From NCBI GenBank assembly GCA_013399875.1, contig VXAZ01005694.1, forward strand, positions 2,303,441 to 2,367,440: a stretch of 64,000 nucleotides of DNA, given 5' to 3'. This DNA comes from Gymnorhina tibicen (lineage: Eukaryota > Chordata > Aves > Passeriformes > Artamidae). The first letter of the stretch is position 1. The number at the start of each line of letters is the position of its first letter. The position numbers and the translations under genes were made by a program. The notes under the pieces were generated by a model, which saw only the letters and a program-made list of their open reading frames with translations, was not told the origin of the DNA and ran no database searches. Below are positions 53,901-62,598 of the stretch, one piece after another.

Positions 53901-56262
53901 GGTACTGTATTCAGCTCTGGGCGGATCCAGAGGAACTGAGTGACCTGTTTGGGTCACAGATCTCTGCCACAAGCAAGGCCTGGGACTGACCCCTCCCTGC
54001 TGGAGGCAGCATCTCACCAGTGCTGGGGCAGCAGGTGCTGCATCCCACTCGGCTCCTTTGTAGTCACAGCCTCTGGCTCCCAGGTGCATCTCTTGTGCAT
54101 CTTGTATCCAGATATTTGGGAGAGACACATGCCCTGCCACAGGCTCTGTGGAGCATTAGCCAGGGGCCTGGCATGCAGGCGTTCCTGATCACGTTCCACA
54201 AGCTCCTGGTGGAGCAGGGTAGGCTGGGTGCTCCGTCCTGGGCAAAAACGTTGGCTTGTGGACTGACTGATGCGTGGGGCACCTCTGTCCTGGTGACTGG
54301 ATTTGGGCATGGGTTGAAGGCTGCTTGTCAAAGCTCCCAAGGCAGTCGTCAGTCAGGGAACACTAATGAAATGGTCAGCTGTGTGTGTGGCATTCGACGC
54401 CTTTAAAAGGGAGCACAGAAATCCCCGGAGGCTGGAAGGCAGCAAGGCCAGGTGGTGAATAACCAGGGAGCCTGGGCACTCCTCCAGCACAGTCAGCTTG
54501 GCCAGTGCAGTAGGCACTTCTCCACATGCCTGTATTTCTATTCCAGAAGCCTTCTCCCTTGGCTGAGCCGTGGTTAGCAGGGCTGGCAGTCACCGAGCCA
54601 TGCACTGGCTGCAGCCTCACAGCGCTGCCACCAGTGCAGGCACGCTGAGCCTGATGTCCCCAGCCTTCCCTGCACCCAGTGGCTCCAGGACAGCTGGCTC
54701 CCTGCCAAACACCAGTTGGTCAGTCCATCACACCAGTGTAGCACACAACGTTCCTGGGATCCTCTATTTCTCTCTCGAGTAACGAAATCTAGCACAACTC
54801 TGCTCCTCGCAGGACCAGAGAATACAGACACCTCTGCATTGTACGAGCACACACATAAATATACATTAAATAGGCACTGACATACCTCTGGGTGAAACCA
54901 GGCTTTCTCTGGTGTTATCTGCTGCGATGTGCTGCCCCATCTGGGGAGGGCTTGTGTTGGGTTTGGTTGGTTGGTCGTGTTTTCGGGTTGATTTTGACTT
55001 TTGTGCCTAGCATGGAGTTGTAGATTTGAGCCAGTTCAGAGCTTTCTGAGGCCAAAAAGGAGTGCCTTCTCCCTGCGTAGGGCTGCTCACTGGTGTCCCC
55101 TGCTTTCTGCTGACACCCTGTTTCCAGTGATCTCTGTTTTCTGTCCGTTTCTTTGCTGTGGTTCAGGCACTGCCAGGGCTGCTGCTCTGGCACCTTAGCC
55201 ACAGAGTTGTGCTTTGTCTCACCTGCTCTTCCCTTGCAGGATGTTTGTGGCACAGCAGATCATCAGCAGTAACCTCCTGCTCCTCGTCACGGATGCTGTC
55301 TGCGATTGCAGTGTCTTCCCACCCGTCCCAATGGATGCAAAAGAGGTCAAATATATCCTTCCATGCACAGCAGGGATGCAGGGCTCCGCAGGCCCTGTCA
55401 TCTCCGTGTTTGCCAGGGTGGAAAACGTGCTTCTGCTGCCACCGCCACGGGGGTGGAGAGCACGACCCAGCTTGTGAGACAGCTCGGAGAGGTCTCCGGC
55501 CCGAGCAGGGGGACCTGCCCTTCCCTTGTCCTCCCCGCGGTGTCTCCCGGGCCGCGCAGTTACACCCAGACAAACTCGCCCGGGGCCCCGTGGGTCCGTG
55601 TGGCATTCACCCTCTTTCCCTGCCTGCGCTGCCCTCGAGGTGTCCTTAACAGCCTGGCACATAACGCCTCGGTGAAGTGCGAGCGGATGCGGTCCCAGAA
55701 GCTGCGGCGGCGGCCGGACACGTGCCACGCGTTCCACCCCGAGGTACCCCGGGCGGCGGGGAGGCGCGCAGGGAGGGCGCACGGCGGCGCGGCACCACGG
55801 GCGCGCCTGCACCCGAAACGCGCGAATGTCTCCTCCTGCACCCTCCCTTGGGGTGTCTGACGGGCCCGTCCTGCTGGCTGGGCCCAGACACGGCCTGTGG
55901 ATCCCCGAGGGGGTTGCCAGCAGGAGGACGGTCACATTAGTCCCACCTGGGAAGGGCGTGAGCTGGGCTATCACGGGGTCGGGGGCAAGCACACACACAC
56001 ACACCCCCTGCTAGGAGCCCAGGAGGCGAGTGGCTTCCCGGCTACGGCCAACAGGAATCAAACCAGTCCCTTCCTTTGCTCCTGGTGATCCAGGCCACGG
56101 GCATTGCTCCCTCTTCCAAAGGTGACGGGCGGGGTTGGCGGTAGGCAGGCTGACACCTTGTCTCCCACGTCCCAGGAAAACGCCCAGGACTGCGGTGGCG
56201 CCGCTGGGCTCTCCGTGCGTCCGACGCTGCTGCTCCTGCCCCTGGTGCTGCTCCTGCGGTGA
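32890..56262 (+). CDS. CACNA2D4: CACNA2D4, voltage-gated calcium channel alpha2delta-4 subunit (3' part, 12 exons)
   Basis: Twelve exons join without a frame break to 281 codons and a stop, equal to the C-terminal quarter of the roughly 1,130-residue family protein; the N-terminal VWA and Cache parts lie upstream. The segment covers the end of the extracellular region including the delta peptide, and ends in a hydrophobic GPI-anchor signal ([11 protein letters not shown]) after DCGGAAG, the usual anchor neighbourhood in this family. Diagnostic stretches are [42 protein letters not shown] and [18 protein letters not shown]. Alpha2delta-4 was chosen over alpha2delta-3 because of HKHKK, SVFPPV and [11 protein letters not shown], and because of the nested LRTM2. 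Family role: traffics and modulates Cav1 channels, notably Cav1.4 at photoreceptor synapses; human loss causes cone dystrophy. Conserved cysteines fit disulfide bonding of alpha2 to delta. Confidence 0.95.
32952..36530 (+). other. CACNA2D4: CACNA2D4 intron a-b
   Basis: A phase-0 intron of 3579 nt. It contains a candidate solo LTR (near 35.9-36.3 kb) and an A/C-rich tract at about 35538-35563. Nothing else was recognised. Confidence 0.85.
35930..36330 (+). mobile_element. Candidate solo LTR of an endogenous retrovirus
   Basis: A TATAAAAG box (36170-36177) is followed only 79 nt later by AATAAA (36249-36254), with a C/T-rich leader between (TTCGGGGTCCCTCCTCAG). A promoter and a poly(A) signal this close on one strand is the hallmark of an LTR with a short R region. 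No gag, pol or env-like ORF lies nearby, so it would be a solo LTR. The TG...CA ends and target-site duplication could not be fixed, so the borders are approximate. Confidence 0.4.
36531..36575 (+). CDS. CACNA2D4: CACNA2D4 exon b
   Basis: A 45-nt exon, CTCTCCCAG acceptor and GATGAT|GTAAGT donor. It encodes [15 protein letters not shown], the cysteine-rich loop equivalent to CASLDGKCSISCDDE of alpha2delta-3. Phase 0 at both ends. Confidence 0.93.
36576..37488 (+). other. CACNA2D4: CACNA2D4 intron b-c
   Basis: A phase-0 intron of 913 nt; nothing recognised in it. Confidence 0.9.
37489..37551 (+). CDS. CACNA2D4: CACNA2D4 exon c
   Basis: A 63-nt exon, ATCCCTGCAG acceptor and GAAGAG|GTAAGA donor. 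It encodes [21 protein letters not shown]. The IDNNGFIL core is one of the most conserved stretches of the alpha2delta family. Confidence 0.95.
37552..42737 (+). other. CACNA2D4: CACNA2D4 intron c-d
   Basis: A phase-0 intron of 5186 nt. It holds a GGGAA microsatellite (37845) and no recognisable exon. Confidence 0.88.
37845..37878 (+). repeat. (GGGAA)n microsatellite
   Basis: Close to seven perfect GGGAA units, a purine-only tract on the transcribed gene's sense strand. Confidence 0.95.
42738..42808 (+). CDS. CACNA2D4: CACNA2D4 exon d
   Basis: The acceptor is TGTGCCTGCAG and the donor GGCG|GTAAGT. It encodes [20 protein letters not shown] then MFR and two bases of Arg, matching TGxFxGEVDGAVxTxLLxMG of the family. 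Confidence 0.95.
42809..43642 (+). other. CACNA2D4: CACNA2D4 intron d-e
   Basis: A phase-2 intron of 834 nt. ORFs across it are chance. Confidence 0.9.
43643..43718 (+). CDS. CACNA2D4: CACNA2D4 exon e
   Basis: A 76-nt exon, GCTTGCAG acceptor and CTCAGC|GTACGT donor. It encodes [17 protein letters not shown] followed by SGARPLLS. The MYDYQAMCK motif is family-wide; the His-rich stretch is typical of alpha2delta-4. Confidence 0.95.
43719..45494 (+). other. CACNA2D4: CACNA2D4 intron e-f
   Basis: A phase-0 intron of 1776 nt; nothing recognised in it. Confidence 0.9.
45495..45547 (+). CDS. CACNA2D4: CACNA2D4 exon f
   Basis: A 53-nt exon, GTTCTCCAG acceptor and CTCAT|GTGAGT donor. It encodes [17 protein letters not shown] and two bases of Ile, matching the amphipathic PxxAFLxAxKWL segment of alpha2delta-3 and -4. 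Confidence 0.92.
45548..46507 (+). other. CACNA2D4: CACNA2D4 intron f-g
   Basis: A phase-2 intron of 960 nt containing a MIR-like SINE remnant. Confidence 0.88.
45697..45840 (-). mobile_element. MIR/CORE-SINE remnant
   Basis: The plus strand reads 'tattactattgccatttt', 'aggcagaggcccagag', 'ttacctgaagtcactcgg' and 'agaaataggacttgggtc' in that order. This is the complement of the MIR consensus order from 'gacctgggttcgaatcc' to 'aaaatggggataataa'. An ancient element; the B-box side is degraded. Confidence 0.55.
46508..46563 (+). CDS. CACNA2D4: CACNA2D4 exon g
   Basis: A 56-nt exon, CTTTTGACAG acceptor and GATG|GTGAGT donor. With the split Ile it encodes [21 protein letters not shown] is a possible glycosylation sequon. 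It ends in phase 1, matching the microexon that follows. Confidence 0.92.
46564..47889 (+). other. CACNA2D4: CACNA2D4 intron g-microexon
   Basis: A phase-1 intron of 1326 nt; nothing recognised in it. Confidence 0.8.
47890..47910 (+). CDS. CACNA2D4: CACNA2D4 microexon (21 nt)
   Basis: A 21-nt exon between CACTTCTCCAG and GTAAGT. In phase 1-1 it finishes an Ala codon, adds KAVFHH, and gives the first base of Ser. Joined to the next exon this reads AKAVFHHSHKHKK, which parallels human AKSVFHHSHKHKK as I recall it. Skipping it would keep the frame and replace AKAVFHHS by a single Ala. It is far below the size automatic ORF scanning can see; the call rests on phase, splice sites and homology together. 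Confidence 0.88.
50222..50280 (+). repeat. Imperfect direct repeat, ~31 nt period
   Basis: 'caggaagctcgtaaaggat' (50222) recurs as 'caggagctagtaaaggat' (50253). A short local duplication. Confidence 0.6.
51697..51745 (+). repeat. Tandem duplication, 24/25 nt
   Basis: Two adjacent copies start TCAGGAGGACCCT and end CTGCTGG or CCTGCTGG, differing at a few bases. A simple slippage duplication within the intron. Confidence 0.75.
52921..53038 (+). CDS. CACNA2D4: CACNA2D4 exon h
   Basis: A 118-nt exon, CCCCCCGGCAG acceptor and CAAAA|GTAAGG donor. After the split Ser it encodes [30 protein letters not shown] and [22 protein letters not shown] is diagnostic of alpha2delta-4; the CxxC near the end is conserved. 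Confidence 0.96.
53039..55239 (+). other. CACNA2D4: CACNA2D4 intron h-i
   Basis: A phase-2 intron of 2201 nt with an AT microsatellite (53272) and a short T/G tract near 54950-54990. Confidence 0.88.
53272..53321. repeat. (AT)n low-complexity run
   Basis: Three blocks of alternating AT separated by 'cttc' and 'aaaa', about 50 nt. Confidence 0.9.
55240..55352 (+). CDS. CACNA2D4: CACNA2D4 exon i
   Basis: The acceptor is TTCCCTTGCAG. It encodes [37 protein letters not shown] and the first base of Tyr. There is no GT donor after the homologous end; the exon stops before ATATCCTT, a U12-type donor. The end at 55352 follows from phase and from alignment of EVKYNASVKC across the junction. Confidence 0.93.
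55353..55660 (+). other. CACNA2D4: U12-type AT-AC intron (minor spliceosome)
   Basis: The intron begins ATATCCTT (perfect U12 AT-AC donor) and ends TGGCAC. A branch-point sequence GTCCTTAAC, one base off the U12 consensus TTCCTTAAC, ends at 55650, placing the branch A 11-12 nt from the terminal AC, within the usual 10-16 nt window. It is only 308 nt long. No GT-AG alternative at this position keeps the conserved reading KYNASVKC. Confidence 0.92.
55661..55743 (+). CDS. CACNA2D4: CACNA2D4 exon j
   Basis: Follows the AT-AC intron and ends GAG|GTACCC. After the split Tyr it encodes [18 protein letters not shown] then DTCHAFHPE, near-identical to mammalian alpha2delta-4 as I remember it. NAS is a glycosylation sequon. 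Confidence 0.96.
55744..56175 (+). other. CACNA2D4: CACNA2D4 last intron
   Basis: A phase-0 intron of 432 nt, GTACCC to CGTCCCAG, GC-rich at its start with a short CA run near 55990. Confidence 0.88.
56176..56262 (+). CDS. CACNA2D4: CACNA2D4 last coding exon (GPI-anchor signal, stop)
   Basis: Encodes [17 protein letters not shown] then [11 protein letters not shown] and TGA at 56260-56262. ENAQDCGG is shared with the mammalian protein. The hydrophobic end preceded by small residues is a GPI-attachment signal, consistent with family data that alpha2delta subunits are GPI-anchored rather than transmembrane. Confidence 0.95.
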   Translation, partial: ENAQDCGGAAGLSVRPTLLLLPLVLLLR

Positions 56263-57200
56263 CGCTGCCCGCGACGCGCCCCACGCGGCAGGGACGGGGC
56301 AGGACGGAGCGGGGGGACGGGAGGAGATGTGCGCAGCGACCTCCCGGGACACCCCCTGCGGCTGCCCGGGGCCGCCTTCGCCGCGAGGTGCAGCGCGGTG
56401 CCGGCGGCGGGAGCCGCTGCCTCTCGGAAGCCTGTGGCAGAAGGAGCTGCGGGGAGCGGCAGGGGCAGCTCCTGGCCCAGCGCCGGCCGAGCGGCTCCTC
56501 CCGGACACCGGCTCGCAGCCGGGGATGCTGCGGTCATCGGCACGGGCAGCGTTCCACCGGCAGCCTGCCTCCCGCGGGGCCGCTCGGGCCACAGGCGGCA
56601 CGGGGCTCCGAGGGGCACAGCTGGCTTTAGGAGAGCAGGAGGGGCAGGGGACACCATCTGCCCGGCCCTCAGGGGAAGCCGCCGGGATTTTGAGCACCCG
56701 GCTCTGGAAGCAGCATCTCCTGGTCTGGGGGGTGGTCCTCAGCCGGGACCCCGGAGGTGGGACATGGCACCGAAGCTGAACTGCACCAGCCTAACCTGCA
56801 GCTGGACAGTGGGAAGCAGCACAGCCTGCCTGGAGAGCTGCAGCTCTGCCGAGGAGACCTCTCCTAACACTGCCAGAGCAGCACCCAGGTTCTTGTCTAC
56901 GTGTGGACTTGCCTCTGGAAAGGGGTTTTGCATGACCCACCGGAAGAGACTTACCTGCTCTCTTCACTGCAGAAGCAGCTAAGAAACAGGTGCTTTTCCC
57001 CTGGGAGCAGCACTGCCCTGCTCATTGCAGCTGCCCGTGGTTGTTCCTGCCCTGAGCCTGGCATTCCCAGCTATGGGCACGGGCCATTTCTCACAGAGCT
57101 TTATGGACAAGGGGTGGCGAGCACCCATTTTTTTTTGTTTGTTTTTTTTTTTTTGTATGAACTGTTCCATACCATCTCATTAAAAACAAATACATGGCAT
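56263..57200 (+). other. CACNA2D4: Probable CACNA2D4 3' UTR
   Basis: GC-rich at first, then a T-rich stretch (57129-57155) just before ATTAAA. ORFs across this interval on both strands are GC-driven and unsupported. The end is set by the poly(A) signal at 57179; a longer form to about 58.2 kb is possible. Confidence 0.55.
57179..57184 (+). terminator. CACNA2D4: Putative CACNA2D4 poly(A) signal (ATTAAA)
   Basis: ATTAAA about 920 nt after the stop codon, preceded by a T-rich stretch. AATAAA at 58203-58208 is an alternative distal signal. Confidence 0.45.
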
Positions 57201-59729
57201 ATTCTACATAGACACTGTAGCTTCAGCATGTTTGGTGGTCGTCACAGCCCTACACAAATCCCAGAAACCCGTGGGGACAGGGTGTAGGTGGAGAGAGCGC
57301 AGACACAGCCGTGGTGGCCCCAAGGCAGCGGGGTAGTACAGCAGCAAGGCTGAACCTTTCCCTGGTCTCTTTGGGAGCCTCCTGCACCCCTCCAGGCCCC
57401 CGGAGTGGCTCGTCACACCGAGATGTCACCTCCTCCAGGACAAGGGCTCTCCTCGCTCGCTGCCTGATGAGCAGCAGTGCCCACACGTGCCCTGCCACGT
57501 GCCTGCCACGGGGAGCTGCGGGCTCCTCTCCAGGGCCACCCACTCCCACTGCGGGGCTGCACTCCTGGGCAGCTGCTGCTAAGAGCAGTTGGATGGGAAA
57601 GGGCTTTATCCTCACGCCAGGTCTGTTCCTTCCCTGCACAGCAGGTGCCCACAAATGCACTCCAGGTGTGCTAGGGATGCCATTCTTCTTGCCACCCGTG
57701 TCACCTGACACTAAGGGGACAGTATTAGTCCCAGCCAGGTCCTGGTGCGGACCTTTCATGACCTCAGAGCTCCTGCTGTGGGGTTTTGCCTTGCTGGAGG
57801 CGGTGTTAGAGCAAAGAGGAGAGGAACTGCTGCAGTCCTGGAAGTAAAACTGCAGATGGAGAAGGTTCCAGGCTTCAGAGGCAGTGACCTTATCAGAGCC
57901 AGCAGCAGCCAAGGGAGATGAAGGCAGGATGGAGGGAAAAGGGGCTGCTGTCAAGGCCGAGGAGCCGGGAGCCGCTCGCGGGTGGAGGAGCCACTGGCTC
58001 AGGGCTCCTGCGGGCTGGCACGGCTCCCCCAGCTCCACGTGCCTGCCCGTGGTGCCTGCCCTCCCAGGGCACCACTCTCAAGGATGACCTCCCTGTCAGA
58101 AAGGATTAGCAGCCCCATGTCCACTCAGCTGAAACGGGACACACAAATACCCATTGCTCTGCTGCGGATGAGCCGTGCTTGGCTTCAGGTGCGTCAGTCC
58201 ACAATAAACACGGTCCTGTAGAGATACCTGCACTGAGAGAGCGAGGACGGGAGTTATACCTGGCTTAGCTGGCTCACTGAGTTTGTGCACTGCAGGGAAT
58301 GGGACAGGGGTGAGAACTGGATTATTTCTTAAACTGAGAAATACGAGCAAAGGTTTGCCTGACTCAAAACACATACCAGGAACAGCTTCCTTTTTTTTTG
58401 CAGCAAAGCAGACCATGAGCAAACCTACCCATTTCTGGGCTCCAACACGGGGTTAAGCAAATTCCATTTCATGCTCTGACAGAGATAGTGACTCATGGCC
58501 CTTCAGCAAGAGAAAAATCCCCAGGAAGAGCAGCTGCCTTAGCTTCCAACTTCTTCAGCCGTGTGCTGGGCACAGCAGATGAAAATAGGTCAGCAAAAGC
58601 AAACAGCGAGCTGAGGCCAGAGGATCCAACCAGCAGCAGAGCAGCTGTGAGAGGAGCCATCTCTCACTTCCAGCTGAGCAGTATCCTGCTGCCATCCTGC
58701 CACAGCTCTGCAGCTCCCAGCTGTCCCTCCTGCCCGACCCCATCCGCCCCTGAGCACAAACTGGAGGCATCAGGGTTTGTTCTCTTAGGGGAAGATGCAA
58801 TGGGAGAAGATTCCCGAGTGGTGCTCTGCAGACAGGGGTGTCCATCAGCCCCACATCCCACCGCTGCGCAAATCAGGGGCTTCACAAGCCCCAAATCTGC
58901 AGCCAATTTTCTCGCAGGCAGGGGGACAGGGAGCCGGGAAGGGGCCTGAATTCTCTCCGTGACACTCCTTACTGGCTTCAGAAACACCCCAGTGCAGGCT
59001 GAGGTAACCCTGGATCTGCCCCAAACGCTGTGGTGGGCAGGGACACACACCTTGCACAGCATCACACGCACGTGCCCTCCCCTGAGTCGCAGCGTGGGAC
59101 AGAGCAGGCTGGTGGCTACGCCTTCGAGTGTGGCCAGACGGGGATGACTTCATCCTAGAAAAGAGTAGGAAAATCAGCCTTGGATTTACAGCAGCTGTTT
59201 GCAGTTGGGATCGGGTGGAAAAGGAGGCTGGCCTGAGTTGGCTTAGAGTTAGCAAGAGACTGGCATATCCCACGCTGGGCATAGCAGTGGCCACGGCCAG
59301 GAGCCACACGGCCCAAGTGTGTTAAGAGGTGTGTGGGGTGTGTGTGGCCCATTTCTGCCACAGCGAAGTACCAGTACCACAGTTCTGCTTGGTTTCATGC
59401 ACACCTCAAGCTCGGGCTCCTCAGAGTATTTTCCAGGATGCTTTTCTGCTGAGAAAGCCCAGTGGCACTGTCAGCACAGAAACCCTGGGCTCTCACAGGC
59501 CTCTGCTTGCAGGGGAGGGGCCGAGGGCAGCCTAATGCAGCACATACTTCCGTGCTAAGCTAAGTCTCAAGAGCAGGCAGAGAAGGAGCATCAAACGCCG
59601 TGTGCCAAGCACTCCATCACCAGCTGGGCCCTCGCTGAGGGGGATCGCTGCTCCTGTCCCCCCCGGGCACTGGGGAGGCTGTTTCCCCACGCCACCGCTG
59701 CCTGCCCCCGACAGGAGCCTTTACAGCCC

Positions 59730-60728
59730 GTGTCACTCGGGCAGCAGACACCTCTGCCACTGCCCCGTGCCATCAGCCACGGCCACGCAGCTCCTCAGCA
59801 GCGCCTGGTGCGCTCCGGAGCGGCCCCACTCGGACGCCACCGAGCACGTTTCTGCTGTAAATACCCGCAGGAAATTTCATCAGCCCTTCCTGCTTTGCTT
59901 GCTGTTGCTGTCTCAAGTTTTGGGAGCCCTGGCACCCCGCCTTTCCCCAGGCAGGCCCCTGCTGGCGGCAGAGGAGGGCTGGGCACTGAGCCCTGTCTTC
60001 AGACCCGTTTGGCTCCTCCGGGGCCGGGCAGCTGCCACTGTCCTTCCCACCAGCGCCACAGGGACGTGCGTGGGTGCTCCCTCAGCTCTCCTCGAGGAAA
60101 GGCTGCGGGGACGGTGGCAGGAGCCGCCAGCCTCACTGGAGCCCACGGTGGCACCAAGGGCTGGCCCCTCACAGGCAGCAGGGAGAGGGACAGGGAGCTG
60201 CCGGGGCAGCCCCCCACCAGGGACACCGGCCGGAGCCCCCGGCTGCTCCTGCTCGTCTGTCTCGGCCAGCAGGGCCTTTCTTTAGCCCCTGGCAAAAGGG
60301 GCCGGAGCCTGCTGCCAGCTCCTCCTGCCCGCCCCGAGGGACGGAATATCGCTTTCAAAGCTGGCAGGAGGCTCCCTGGCAAAGGCAGCGATCCCAGCCT
60401 GGCTGCCCCTGCAGGCAGCGGGATGGGGGAGCTGGGCCAGGGCCAGGGCAGAGCCCCGGGCTGGCGGCCGTGGCCAGGAGCCGGCAGGGAGGTGGTGGCA
60501 GCGGCTGCTCCCTCCCAGGAGGGCTGGCTGCCCGTGCCAGCAGCAGATGCCACCCCACAGCCCCCGTCTGCCGGTGCCAGCCCCGCAGCCTGGCCACAGC
60601 CACAGACAAAACCTGGGTTTCGGGGAGCTCAGCTCCGGCCGGTGCCAGGACAATCCCCAAACCACAGGCACAGGTTGGGCACGGTTAGAGGTGAAAGCAA
60701 AGCCAGCCACTGGAACTGGCTGGGGTGA
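59730..60728 (+). other. GC-driven 332-codon open frame, probably not a gene
   Basis: The longest open frame in the window. It is dominated by Ala, Gly, Pro, Ser and Arg, has no domain I recognise, and is overlapped by long frames in another plus frame (60074-60688) and on the minus strand (59999-60553, 60282-60731). Such multi-frame openness follows from scarcity of A/T-rich stop codons in GC-rich DNA. Confidence 0.12.
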
Positions 60729-61007
60729 CATTTGCCTCGCTTAGGGAAACACCCTGCTCTGGGAACCCAGCCAGGCCAATGATTTTCCCATCTCATTTAC
60801 AACTAGACCAGTTCCGTTTTTGTGCTGTAGAGAGCCTCTGTGCTCAGCGGTGCCATTACAGAGATGAAGCTGCTACTAAACGAGATCGTGGTGAATCTCC
60901 CAGCTCAGAAACAGCAATACCTCTGTAGTTTAAACATGAATTTTACTAGAGAAAGGCAAAGATGAAGCTTCCCAGAAATGCCAGAGAATTCCATCACTGT
61001 GTGGGTG

Positions 61008-61137
61008 TTGAGGCCCTGGCACAGGCTGCCCCATCCGTGGAAGTGTTGGAAAGGTGCCCCTGTCCATGGCAGGGGGAGTTGGAACTCTGTGATCTTTAAG
61101 GTCCCTCCCAACCCAAAACATTCTATGTCTCCATGAT
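61008..61137 (+). mobile_element. CR1 LINE 3' end (avian type)
   Basis: 'ttgaggccctggcacaggct', 'gccccatccgtggaagtg', 'ccatggcagggggagttgg' and 'gatctttaaggtccctccca' followed by 'acattctatg' follow the avian CR1 3' end. It is 5'-truncated with internal deletions relative to the consensus I recall. This is the clearest avian signature in the window. Confidence 0.9.
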
Positions 61138-62014
61138 AAGCTCAAGCTGGCAAACCAGCTCCGAGCATTCACCCAGGCGTGCTGGGCTCTCACCCCGCCC
61201 TCCCTGCCCAAGGAACCAACCTTCCAGTGGTGAACACTGCAAGGCTCTCACGGCAGCTGCCCAGGGGATGTTGGGTACTTTCCCCCTGCACTTTTCCTTC
61301 GCTGCTCATTGTTAAAGCATCTGGAGGTGACCAGGTGTGACACCCTCCGTGTTGCCGTGCGCTCAAGGCCCGTATTCCTCCTTGAAGAGCAATGTGTACC
61401 TAGGAATTACCGCTCATCCTCTCCAAGGAATCGATCTTCTTAAGCAACTTCATTCAAACCACATCAGTGCTCTGCACTGCTGGAAATCAGACTGGAGAAT
61501 TTCAGCTTGGGCATTCCAGGCAGAGATAGAGCAGCACTGCGCAGCAGGACGGTTTGGTCCAAACAAGATGCTTTGATGCAGGGGTAGAAAAAGGAGGCAG
61601 GGGTAAAAAAAAAGAGAAAGGGAAAAAGAACTGTTTTGCAGGGAAGCCTTTAATAGCTTCAGCTAAAGCAGTCAGCTCTTCCATCCTAATCATGTGCTTC
61701 ATTTATTTCCAGCTCCTTAGAAAGTTAGGCAATGGCCTCAGACACTCACCTTGATTGCAGCACTTTAATCCATACTCAGGATATTTGGCAAAGAATGAAG
61801 CGATTCCTGGGAGAGGGCAGAGCACGGACACAGCTACATGCAGAGGAGGCGGGACATACGATTTTATCCTGCCCAGACAACTTTTAAGTATCACTCTGCT
61901 TTCTGGAAACAGAATAAACTCAATTCATATTCAAATGTGGCAGCTACTTTTAGTGCCGTTTGTGTGAAATCTGATACTGACATTCTCCACGTTCCTTGAA
62001 TTTGCTTTTCATTA

Positions 62015-62049
62015 AAATAATAATAATAACAATAATAGTAATAATAATG
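62015..62049 (+). repeat. (AAT)n-like trinucleotide repeat
   Basis: About 11 imperfect AAT units interrupted by AAC and AGT. Confidence 0.85.
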
Positions 62050-62592
62050 CATCCCGAGACACCCATCGAGCTGTTGAGGTCATTAAGAGGAGCTGTCTCT
62101 CTCCCAAGTCACTGCAGAACATTCATTTCGTGTGAAGGAACTAGTAAAAAGCACAGCTCAGCTGGGGATACCCAGACCTGGTGTGAGCCAGCACAAGAGC
62201 AGGATTAGGGGTATCTTTCCCAGGCTTTCCCAGCTGTTTGCTGACAGCCAAGGAACAGCAGAAAGCCCCACTGGGCACAGGCTGTTCTGGCCACCACCAG
62301 CCCCTCTCCGGCCCCAGTCAAACCCCACTCGTGCCAGCCCCTAAGCCTGCACACCAGGAGGAGATGACCAATCCTTTACACGGATACAGGATGGGAGGCA
62401 TTTCCTCTACACCAGGAATTTAAGTCCAAGCCTCCTGAACTTTATCTCAACTCACCTAAAATTTTGCCCACAAACACCAAAGTCTCCAGCAATGACCCTC
62501 TTTTCCCCCCAGCTCTTGTTCTTTGCACCCTTGTCCCCTCCTGCCCACACAGTGCAGAAAGACCCAAACTAGGCAATAATCCATTTGGTTCT

Positions 62593-62598
62593 TTTATT
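62593..62598 (-). terminator. Putative poly(A) signal of a convergent minus-strand gene
   Basis: AATAAA on the minus strand; a second one lies at 62912-62907. Together they suggest a transcript entering from the right edge and ending near 62.57 kb, tail-to-tail with CACNA2D4. Confidence 0.4.

Larger units (their letters stand above)
55640..56620. promoter_or_regulatory. CpG-dense zone over the last CACNA2D4 exons
   Basis: High G+C with many CpG, for example around 55690-55830 ('cggcggcgcgg', 'gcgcgcctgc', 'aacgcgcgaatg') and 56260-56560. It covers the last two coding exons and the early 3' UTR, away from any known start of CACNA2D4. It could be an orphan CpG island or a result of GC-biased conversion; no promoter element was identified. 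Confidence 0.45.
57201..62570. other. Intergenic, no gene recognised
   Basis: Between the CACNA2D4 3' end and the putative convergent transcript. It includes the alternative AATAAA at 58203, a GC-rich block (about 59.6-60.7 kb) whose long ORFs on both strands look like composition effects, a CR1 copy and an AAT-rich repeat. No exon homologous to a known protein was seen. Confidence 0.6.

Noticed and set aside
55219..56004. 261-codon minus-strand ORF over the last CACNA2D4 exons
   Set aside because: It is antisense to well-supported coding exons in CpG-dense DNA; the composition of the sense codons explains the open frame.
56011..56982. Several 120-230 codon ORFs on both strands after the CACNA2D4 stop
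   Set aside because: They overlap each other in all phases in GC-rich 3' UTR sequence, and none shows homology I know.
59730..60728. 332-codon plus-strand ORF
   Set aside because: GC-driven: long frames open on both strands and in several phases, no recognisable domain, low-complexity composition.
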